Shown: positions 1-4,070 of the stretch, in pieces
How the letters are laid out: each line of letters opens with the position of its first letter
How positions within the stretch are numbered: the first letter of the stretch is position 1
Translations under genes and position numbers: made by a program
Notes under the pieces: generated by a model
Database searches by the model: none
What the model saw: the letters and a program-made list of their open reading frames with translations, nothing else
Told to the model about the DNA's origin: nothing
Origin: Cyclobacteriaceae bacterium
GTDB lineage: Bacteria; Bacteroidota; Bacteroidia; Cytophagales; Cyclobacteriaceae
Assembly: GCA_029880385.1 (NCBI GenBank)
Contig: JAOUOM010000204.1
Coordinates: 1-5,355, forward strand
DNA length: 5,355 nucleotides
Reading direction: 5' to 3'

Positions 1-612
1 ACCCGCAATCATACTGGCCACAAACAAAAGCCCAAACGTCCTCCACCACTTTTCCCGGATCAGCCGAAACGACCTACCAAAAGCCTCTCCTATGCCCTGA
101 TCTTCAAACAAGTAGATGGGAATGGCCAGCGACAGGGTAACCATCAGGTAGATTCCAGGAATAATAAACAGGAAAAATCCCAAAACCGTAACCACCGATA
201 TCAGCAGCATCAGCCCCAATACCCCCGGTATTTTTCCCAACACGGCACCGATCACATCGGAAGGCGTGGGCCTCACTTCCTGCTGTTGGTTTAGTTTCAT
301 ATATCCGTAAATGCCCGACAACATAAAGGCATACGTTACCATCGACAGTACGACCATCGCCAGATAGCTCGTCCCGATTTTACCCAAAAACCCCAATGCT
401 TCCACATCATCCATGTCAGGATTTTGGGACATGCTGATCATAGATCCAAACAGATCCGATAGCAGGATACCAAATAGCAGGCTGAGCGGAACAGCCACCA
501 GCAACACCAGCTTCATTAGCGGTGCGAAATTTTGCCTGATGTACTCTATGGTCACATTAATTTTGGCACCGAAATCACGGATTTGATGCAATTCAATTTT
601 TGGTTCTGACAT
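1..612 (-). CDS. Multi-pass inner-membrane protein, C-terminus beyond window edge
   Basis: The frame is open for 204 codons from ATG at 612 to the first base of the window, so the C-terminus is missing. The protein starts MSEPKIELHQIRDFGAKINV. A short cytosolic N-terminus is followed by hydrophobic segments at about residues 33-52, 82-102, 128-166 and 191-204. The stretch IPGIYLMVTLSLAIPIYLFE (151-170) followed by GIGEAFGRSFRLIREKWW is the style seen in DUF975/DUF4013-like and glycerophosphodiesterase-membrane-domain-like proteins, where a Pro-Gly helix break precedes an amphipathic EAF.RS helix. I infer that general kinship only; no enzymatic motif is visible. Its start lies inside the last codons of the spoIIM-like gene (20-nt overlap), so the two are almost certainly co-transcribed and translationally coupled. 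The specific role is unknown; membrane organisation or transport is possible. Confidence 0.8.
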   Translation of the reverse strand, partial: MSEPKIELHQIRDFGAKINVTIEYIRQNFAPLMKLVLLVAVPLSLLFGILLSDLFGSMISMSQNPDMDDVEALGFLGKIGTSYLAMVVLSMVTYAFMLSGIYGYMKLNQQQEVRPTPSDVIGAVLGKIPGVLGLMLLISVVTVLGFFLFIIPGIYLMVTLSLAIPIYLFEDQGIGEAFGRSFRLIREKWWRTFGLLFVASMIAG

Positions 613-1516
613 GTTTTTTCAAATTTGGTAGTATAACAAGGTACGTACTGACTACAGCCAGTGAAATCAGTATAATAAAAATTTTCACCACAAGGGGCCA
701 CTCCGTGTGACGGGTCACAAAAGACTCCAGAAAACCGGCCACGATAAAAAATGGTACCAGGCTCAATACAATTTTCAGCCCACGCCTGGCTGACAACCGG
801 AACGCATACAAACGGGGATATGTGCCCGGAAACAACAGGCCATTTCCCATCACCAGACCGGCAGCACCCGCAATAACTATAGCCGATATCTCCAGTGTAC
901 CATGAATCCAGATCGTCAGGATCGTTTCATCGAACAGCCCTTGCTGGAAAAAAAGGTAATGAAAAGTGCCCAACATCAGGCCATTTTGAAATAAGATATA
1001 GCCCGTCCCTACCGAAAATAACAGCCCGAAAGCAAAGGCCATTAATGCGACGCGAATGTTGTTGGCCGTAATGGTCACAAACATATACGACTCAGACATC
1101 CCCTTGTATACGGCCATCGGATCTCCTTTTTCTATGTTTTCATAGGTCATGTCCACATAGGGGTCGGTAAGGATCAGCCGCACAAACGTATCATCATAGG
1201 CTGCCGACAAGGCACCAATGAATACCCCGGCCGCAAATATGAGAAAGGCATAGCCCAGGTATGGATATGCCCGGTTCATTTCACGGGGTACTTCATCAGT
1301 CCAGAACGTAATAAACCGGCTCTTTTTCTCCGGCTTGTTACGATAGATGAGGTTGTGGACCCGTACGGTCAGCTCATTGAGATAGAGCACCACCTGCGTG
1401 CCCGGATAGCGTGCCTGGGCATAGGCCAGGTCTTCGGTCAGGTGTACATAGATAAACGAAAGCTCATCAGCCGACAAAGCAGACGGATGTGCCAGTTGTG
1501 CCTCAAATCCCTTCAT
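593..1516 (-). CDS. SpoIIM/DUF95-family membrane protein, N-terminus apparently frameshifted
   Basis: This 307-codon frame encodes a polytopic membrane protein of the stage II sporulation protein M (SpoIIM, DUF95) family. That family is widespread in non-sporulating Bacteroidota, where its function is not established. A soluble N-terminal region (1-80) precedes about five hydrophobic segments (86-107, 155-178, 208-230, 246-265, 276-297). Family hallmarks are visible: NNIRVALMAFAFG (152-164), GYILFQNGLMLG (172-183), HGTLEISAIVIAGAAG (205-220) and GLLFPGTYPR (226-235). The first codons, MKGFEAQL, correspond to an internal position of the usual family N-terminus; the missing part is encoded just upstream in another frame (1513-1554). 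The annotated ATG is directly preceded by an in-frame TAA, so it is the only start for this frame unless ribosomes shift or reinitiate. The gene overlaps the downstream membrane gene by 20 nt and is divergent from the RDD gene. Confidence 0.85.
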   Translation of the reverse strand: MKGFEAQLAHPSALSADELSFIYVHLTEDLAYAQARYPGTQVVLYLNELTVRVHNLIYRNKPEKKSRFITFWTDEVPREMNRAYPYLGYAFLIFAAGVFIGALSAAYDDTFVRLILTDPYVDMTYENIEKGDPMAVYKGMSESYMFVTITANNIRVALMAFAFGLLFSVGTGYILFQNGLMLGTFHYLFFQQGLFDETILTIWIHGTLEISAIVIAGAAGLVMGNGLLFPGTYPRLYAFRLSARRGLKIVLSLVPFFIVAGFLESFVTRHTEWPLVVKIFIILISLAVVSTYLVILPNLKKHVRTKN

Positions 1517-1554
1517 TTACCTTCATTTATCCGTACAAAAATTCCCTGACGCAT
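1513..1554 (-). pseudogene. Detached 5' end of the spoIIM-like gene (13 codons)
   Basis: ATG at 1554 opens a frame reading MRQGIFVRINEGK and then TGA at 1515-1513. This matches the usual SpoIIM-family N-terminal pattern of M-R/K-E..F(I/V)..N..KW..FE, which would continue directly into the KGFEAQL of the main frame. Adding one base (TGG for the conserved Trp in place of TG) would restore one continuous gene. The stop TGA and the start ATG of the main frame overlap as ATGA, so reinitiation could still produce the body of the protein. A -1 slip at AAA would give the sequence INEGKMKGFEAQL at exactly the expected length. An A-rich tract lies immediately upstream of this ATG, as is usual for starts in Bacteroidota. 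The family pattern is from memory, not alignment. Confidence 0.65.
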
Positions 1555-1575
1555 TTTTTTTTCTTATGATTGCGT

Positions 1576-1606
1576 CAAAATAATAATACCTACGGTTATG
1601 GCCAAA
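1576..1606 (-). promoter_or_regulatory. Candidate promoter for the spoIIM-like operon
   Basis: On the minus strand, TTATTTTG (1583-1576) matches five of the six defined positions of the Bacteroidota -7 box TAnnTTTG. TTTG (1606-1603) lies 19 nt upstream, in the expected place for the -33 element. Transcription would start near 1570, giving a leader of about 16 nt before the ATG at 1554. The -33 element falls inside the first codons of the divergent RDD gene. On the plus strand a weaker box, TATGATTG (1565-1572, five of six), could serve the RDD gene but lacks a clear -33 partner. The intergenic gap is only 43 bp, so the two promoters would overlap. Motif match only. Confidence 0.4.
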
Positions 1607-2293
1607 TTTATCACCAACCAAAATATTGAGATAAAACTCGAGCTGGCCAGTATCGGCGACCGGATGCTGGCATTTTTACTGGATGCCCTCATCCTGTTTG
1701 CGTATTTTATGTTGGTTGTGATCATTTCAGAGTCATTTTCGGGGTTTTCTTCCCTGTTTCTTATGGTAGCCATGCTGCCCATGATGTTTTATTCACTGCT
1801 TTTCGAAATTTTCTATCATGGCCAGTCCCCCGGCAAAAAAGCCCGCAACCTCAGGGTCGTTCGGCTCGACGGGGGTGCCCCTTCCATCGGCCATTATTTA
1901 CTACGCTGGGTACTGCGCCCCGTCGATATCTTCTTTTATGGTGCCGTGGCCATCCTCACCATCATCGTGACTAAAAACGGTCAGCGACTCGGCGACCTGG
2001 CAGCCGGTACCACCGTCATCCGGCTGCGCCAGTCCATAAACCTGTCCGAAATACGATCGGTACGCACGGACCAAACGCCCCATGAAGTCCTGTACCCCCA
2101 GGTAAAACGGCTCAGCGACCGCCAAATCGAATTAATCCGCCGTTCGCTCAAAATGCGCCGTGACGGCCACAATGCCGATGCTGTACACGAACTTGCCCTC
2201 AAAATCAAAGAAGTATTGCACATTGACGAAGAGTTGCCCGACGTAAAATTTCTCTACCAAATCCTCGCCGATTACGAATACATCCATCAATAA
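1598..2293 (+). CDS. RDD-family membrane protein with soluble C-terminal region
   Basis: The 231-residue protein carries an RDD domain (residues about 12-142). The signature Arg and Asp are at R22 and D29 in SIGDRMLAFLLDALILF, where the first helix begins. Further hydrophobic segments lie at about 49-72 and 107-126. Typical RDD features follow: GQSPGKKARNLRVVRLDG (75-92), an RW.LRP turn (103-108) and the closing NGQRLGDLAAGTTVIR (127-142). Residues 143-231 are soluble, charged and mostly helical, with no recognised motif. RDD proteins are membrane proteins of mostly unknown function; some are implicated in ion exchange or transport, which cannot be assigned here. The gene is divergent from the SpoIIM-like gene, an arrangement that recurs in Bacteroidota and suggests a shared membrane role. 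The ATG at 1598 is chosen because the RDD domain begins within 20 residues. Confidence 0.9.
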   Translation: MAKFITNQNIEIKLELASIGDRMLAFLLDALILFAYFMLVVIISESFSGFSSLFLMVAMLPMMFYSLLFEIFYHGQSPGKKARNLRVVRLDGGAPSIGHYLLRWVLRPVDIFFYGAVAILTIIVTKNGQRLGDLAAGTTVIRLRQSINLSEIRSVRTDQTPHEVLYPQVKRLSDRQIELIRRSLKMRRDGHNADAVHELALKIKEVLHIDEELPDVKFLYQILADYEYIHQ

Positions 2294-2439
2294 ATAAGGG
2301 CTTGCCTTCACAGGGAGCGGCACCGGCTGGCCCCCAGTCACCTGTATGCCCGTGCTCCGCACCGGCCCCCGTGCTGCCCACGCCCGGGGCTAGGCAGCGA
2401 CTTTTTGCGCCCTTTACCGGCGACCGGTAGGCAGGTGGA
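2294..2439. other. GC-rich intergenic spacer with a small hairpin
   Basis: No gene is supported here. The stretch is conspicuously rich in C and G (runs such as GGCCCCCAG and GCACCGGCCCCCGTGC), unlike the AT-rich sequence after 2690. A perfect hairpin, TACCGG-CGA-CCGGTA, occupies 2415-2429. No T-tract follows it, so it is not a convincing terminator for the RDD gene. Together with the repeats that follow it forms a gene-free region up to 2774. Confidence 0.5.
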
Positions 2440-2484
2440 TACGCTTTCGTAGACTGTTTTTCTTTTTGCTACGAAAGCAAAGAT
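2440..2484. repeat. Intergenic repeat R, copy 1
   Basis: This ~45-bp unit aligns with 2518-2563: TACGCTTTC at the left end, a pyrimidine-rich middle (TTTTCTTTTTG) and CGAAAGCAAA at the right. It contains a perfect 10-bp inverted repeat, GCTTTCGTAG (2443-2452) and CTACGAAAGC (2469-2478), around a 16-nt loop. No protein-coding content is seen. Confidence 0.75.
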
Positions 2485-2502
2485 GCATTATAGCACAAAT
2501 CT

Positions 2503-2524
2503 AAGCGTAGTTTTCACTACGCTT
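2503..2524. repeat. Perfect palindrome AAGCGTAGT-TTTC-ACTACGCTT
   Basis: Nine-base arms (2503-2511 and 2516-2524) pair perfectly around a 4-nt loop. The right arm overlaps the start of repeat R copy 2. The 13-mer CTAAGCGTAGTTT (2501-2513) recurs exactly as the last 13 bases of the window (5343-5355), next to the truncated rhs gene, so this is probably a mobile or recombination-prone repeat rather than a terminator. Confidence 0.75.
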
Positions 2525-2563
2525 TCATATGACCGCTTTTCTTATTGCTTCGAAAGCAAAAAA
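2518..2563. repeat. Intergenic repeat R, copy 2
   Basis: Second imperfect copy of the 2440-2484 unit, offset by 78 bp. The outer inverted repeat is reduced to GCTTTC (2521-2526) and GAAAGC (2552-2557). A new perfect hairpin, TTGCTT-CGA-AAGCAA, is present at 2545-2559. The two copies are direct repeats of each other. Confidence 0.7.
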
Positions 2564-2601
2564 ATAGCAAAGGCGCGGACGGCTGGGCGCCCCCGGCCAG
2601 T

Positions 2602-2664
2602 TATAGCGAATGCTATGCCTGGTGCTTCATTTTTTTTTATATGCTACGCCGAGTTAGGGACTCA
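2602..2664 (+). repeat. Hairpin-plus-tail repeat, copy A (before the toxin-antitoxin module)
   Basis: The copy has a hairpin ATAGC-GAAT-GCTAT (2603-2616), the segment GCCTGGTGCTTC, a T-run, and the conserved tail CTACGCCGAGTTAGGGA (2644-2660) ending near TCAC. It aligns over its whole length with 3560-3624 and in its tail half with 3648-3686. The stem is kept in both full copies while the loop differs, which suggests a structured element. An 8-bp palindrome, GGGCGCCC (2585-2592), lies just upstream. Short open frames across it are not credible genes. Confidence 0.8.
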
Positions 2665-2710
2665 CTCGCCAATTAGATATTTCATCTGCAATACACAGTC
2701 ATTTTTTACT

Positions 2711-2728
2711 TAATTTTGTTGTACAAAA
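2711..2728 (+). promoter_or_regulatory. Promoter -7 box and overlapping operator-like inverted repeat
   Basis: TAATTTTG (2711-2718) is a full match to the Bacteroidota -7 box TAnnTTTG, placing a start near 2725 and a leader of about 50 nt before the antitoxin ATG. A perfect inverted repeat, TTTTGT-TGT-ACAAAA (2714-2728), overlaps the box, where a repressor would block transcription. This fits the autoregulation usual in type II toxin-antitoxin operons. The -33 element is weak (TCTG at 2685-2688). Operator function is inference. Confidence 0.5.
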
Positions 2729-2774
2729 AGATTTCATATAGATGTAAACCCGGAAGCAATAGAGAAAATCTAAA

Positions 2775-2987
2775 ATGAAAACTGAAACAACATTCACTAT
2801 CCATACTGAGACCATTGAGCAAGAAAATGCATTAAAGGCTTTTGCCAAAGCTCTTAAAATGAAGTTTGAAATTGCTAAGGAAAAACCGTATGATCCTGAG
2901 TTTGTAAATAAGATTCAGGAGAGTAGACAACAGGCCAAAGAAGGGAAAACCGTAAAGATAGCTCTGGACGATCTATGGAAAGAGTAA
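2775..2987 (+). CDS. Antitoxin of a type II toxin-antitoxin module (DUF2683-like)
   Basis: This 70-residue protein has a short beta-strand-like start (TTFTIHTETI), a helix (EQENALKAFAKALKMKFEI, about 15-33), and a charged C-terminal half with YDPEFVNKIQESRQQAKEGK (39-58) and DDLWKE at the end. The pattern closely resembles small Bacteroidota antitoxins, some annotated DUF2683, encoded just upstream of YoeB/Txe-type toxins. The family name is from memory. It would bind and neutralise the toxin through its C-terminal half and probably repress its own promoter. The downstream toxin start lies inside its last codons (13-nt overlap), the classic arrangement for coupled translation. The antitoxin frame is intact although its toxin is broken, so it may now be a solitary antitoxin or regulator. 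The AT-rich composition differs from the GC-rich flank and suggests acquisition by transfer. Confidence 0.8.
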   Translation: MKTETTFTIHTETIEQENALKAFAKALKMKFEIAKEKPYDPEFVNKIQESRQQAKEGKTVKIALDDLWKE

Positions 2988-3238
2988 TCGAATATACCCT
3001 TAAAGCTCACGAAGAAATTACATTTTTTAAAGATTCCGGACAGGCTAAAATCCTGAAAAAAATCCGCCAGCTTATTGAGTCCGTTCAGCATGATCCTTTT
3101 GATGGTGTTGGTAAGCCAGAACGGCTAAAACACCAACTCTCCGGCTGCTGATCCCGAAGGATTAATCGGGAACATCGCTTGATATATGAAGTGACTGATG
3201 ATAAAATCTTTATCCTTTCTGCCAAAGGTCATTATTAA
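2975..3238 (+). pseudogene. YoeB/Txe-family mRNA interferase toxin, nonsense mutation at the conserved Trp
   Basis: From ATG at 2975 the frame encodes MERVIEYTLKAHEEI... with the YoeB landmarks DPFDGVGKPERLKH (40-53) and LSGC, then TGA at 3149-3151. It continues in the same frame as SRRINREHRLIYEV and ends AKGHY before TAA at 3236-3238. In YoeB the motif is LSG.WSRRI..EHRLVY, so TGA replaces the Trp (TGG) by a single substitution at codon 59 of what would be an 87-residue toxin. The E. coli YoeB catalytic residues Glu46, Arg65, His83 and Tyr84 correspond to E49, R68, H86 and Y87 here. All are present in the sequence, but the last three lie after the stop, so the 58-residue product should have no ribosome-dependent RNase activity. 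The well-kept downstream sequence suggests a recent loss or a sequencing error. Confidence 0.88.
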
Positions 3239-3250
3239 TTATTGGTATCC

Positions 3251-3374
3251 GGGAAAAGATTTTTCGATTGAAAGATTTACCATAAAATCACCCTTTACAT
3301 TCCCTGAAGGGACAATTTTAGTTTCTCCCTTTAGGGAAGGGGTAGTTTTGGAGATTGGAGAAAAATCTTTTCCC
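3251..3374. repeat. Perfect 15-bp inverted repeat enclosing two TCCCTNNAGGGA palindromes
   Basis: GGGAAAAGATTTTTC (3251-3265) is the exact reverse complement of GAAAAATCTTTTCCC (3360-3374). Between them lie two 12-bp palindromes, TCCCTGAAGGGA (3301-3312) and TCCCTTTAGGGA (3326-3337), 25 bp apart. The element starts 12 bp after the toxin pseudogene and has no coding content I can support. It could be a miniature inverted-repeat element or a large transcribed stem; no flanking target duplication was recognised. Confidence 0.7.
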
Positions 3375-3452
3375 ATGTTGTTTAAACAAGGTTTTTTCTT
3401 ACTTTCAAAATTTAGTCGGACATCAGTAATTATTAATAATAAATTATTAGCT

Positions 3453-3559
3453 GCCGCAAGTTTCGCGAAGCGTTACTTGTGGCTTTCAAAATTTCATTCC
3501 TTCATTCTAGTTAGACCACAAGTCGCGCCACCTCTCTACCCCTCAATGGAAGACTTGCG
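3453..3559. repeat. Nested inverted repeats built from ACTTGYGG arms
   Basis: Four related arms occur: CCGCAAGT (3454-3461), ACTTGTGG (3475-3482), CCACAAGT (3516-3523) and ACTTGCG (3553-3559). The outer pair CGCAAGT/ACTTGCG and the inner pair ACTTGTGG/CCACAAGT are each perfect, so the Y position covaries between pairs. The first and second arms can also pair around the palindrome TTCGCGAA (3462-3469). The element abuts repeat B. No gene is supported in 3239-3560. Confidence 0.6.
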
Positions 3560-3624
3560 ATAGCTGTGAATGCTATGCCTAGTACTTCCTTTTTTCATAA
3601 TCTACGCCGAGTTAGGGATGTCAC
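3560..3624 (+). repeat. Hairpin-plus-tail repeat, copy B (after the toxin-antitoxin module)
   Basis: This copy aligns with copy A: ATAGC-TGTGAAT-GCTAT stem (same arms, 3-nt longer loop), GCCTAGTACTTC, a T-run, then CTACGCCGAGTTAGGGA (3602-3618) and TCAC. It has the same orientation as A, so the pair brackets the toxin-antitoxin block as direct repeats. Just after it is a 10-bp palindrome, GCACGCGTGC (3630-3639), within a GC-rich patch before copy C. Confidence 0.8.
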
Positions 3625-3647
3625 ACGCGGCACGCGTGCGCCAGCTT

Positions 3648-3686
3648 GTGTTTCTTTTTTTTTATAAACTACGACGAGTTAGGGGG
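3648..3686 (+). repeat. Hairpin-plus-tail repeat, partial copy C
   Basis: Only the tail half is present: GTGTTTC, a T-run, ATAA, then CTACGACGAGTTAGGGGG, one base different from A and B in the core (CGACGAG for CGCCGAG). It forms the left boundary of the Rhs block and supplies the stop and last codons of the membrane gene that reads in from the right. Confidence 0.7.
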
Positions 3687-4063
3687 TTAGCAATAATTAT
3701 CAGTTCAATTAATATTCCAACTGATCCCAAGCAAGCAATAACAAAACCTGTCCAATACATTTCAAAGATTGAGCAAAACGTTACAATTAACCCAATAAAT
3801 ACTGATCCATAGAGGCTTGCTTTTACATACGCTGGAATTTTAATTTTTCTAATCACAGCCCATTCTAAAACCGATAAAACTAAAATTGCTGGCAAAATAC
3901 CAACAGGTACAACTAAAAGATATAATCCATCTCTAGTCGAATTACCCCAAGCAAAAAAATCAAGTAAATATGTATTTAGATATCCTGCATAAAATAGCAT
4001 TACAGCTTTTACGAGTACTAAAAGACCAAATAATATGAGTCTCGCTTTTTTCATTAATTTCAT
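3662..4063 (-). CDS. Small four-helix membrane protein, candidate immunity protein for the Rhs lipase-like tip
   Basis: I do not recognise the family. The 133-residue protein is almost entirely hydrophobic, with four predicted membrane segments at about 8-29, 47-70, 80-101 and 104-125, short basic linkers (RKIK at 72-75) and no catalytic motif. Its ATG is 7 nt after the rhs stop on the same strand, so the two are co-transcribed; a second ATG at codon 4 is a possible start. Position directly downstream of a toxin-tip gene, small size and low GC are the usual marks of a cognate immunity gene. A membrane immunity protein would suit an effector that attacks lipids. That role is inference from context. 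The last residues, PLTRRSL, are encoded inside repeat copy C, so the natural C-terminus may have been replaced when the repeat was joined on. Confidence 0.65.
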   Translation of the reverse strand: MKLMKKARLILFGLLVLVKAVMLFYAGYLNTYLLDFFAWGNSTRDGLYLLVVPVGILPAILVLSVLEWAVIRKIKIPAYVKASLYGSVFIGLIVTFCSIFEMYWTGFVIACLGSVGILIELIIIANPLTRRSL

Positions 4064-4070
4064 TTAAAAC

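Noticed and set aside
2415..2429. Rho-independent terminator for the RDD gene
   Set aside because: The hairpin is short and followed by AGGCAGG rather than a T-tract.
2440..2563. CRISPR array
   Set aside because: Only two diverged copies with one spacer-like gap, and the copies carry internal palindromes; no cas gene.
2483..2713. 76-codon plus-strand open frame
   Set aside because: It lies across repeat R copy 2 and repeat A; the similar peptide pieces CYAELG and IYAELG at 2640 and 3600 come from the DNA repeat, not from a protein family.
3149..3151. TGA read as Trp (alternative genetic code)
   Set aside because: The spoIIM-like gene ends properly in TGA at 593-595, and Trp is encoded by TGG in the other genes; the second internal TGA (1513-1515) is a frameshift, not an in-frame Trp replacement.
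3198..3563. 121-codon plus-strand open frame
   Set aside because: It runs through the inverted-repeat and ACTTGYGG elements and overlaps the end of the toxin pseudogene in another frame; its peptide has no domain-like pattern, so it is a by-product of repeats.
2644..3686. Integron attC sites, suggested by GTTAGGG in the repeat tails next to cassette-like genes
   Set aside because: The 7-mer does not fit GTTRRRY, no matching RYYYAAC partner at the other end of an imperfect hairpin is seen, and no integrase is present. The cassette idea is kept only as a general hypothesis.
3570..3812. 80-codon plus-strand open frame
   Set aside because: It covers repeats B and C and then runs antisense to the membrane protein gene; no independent support.
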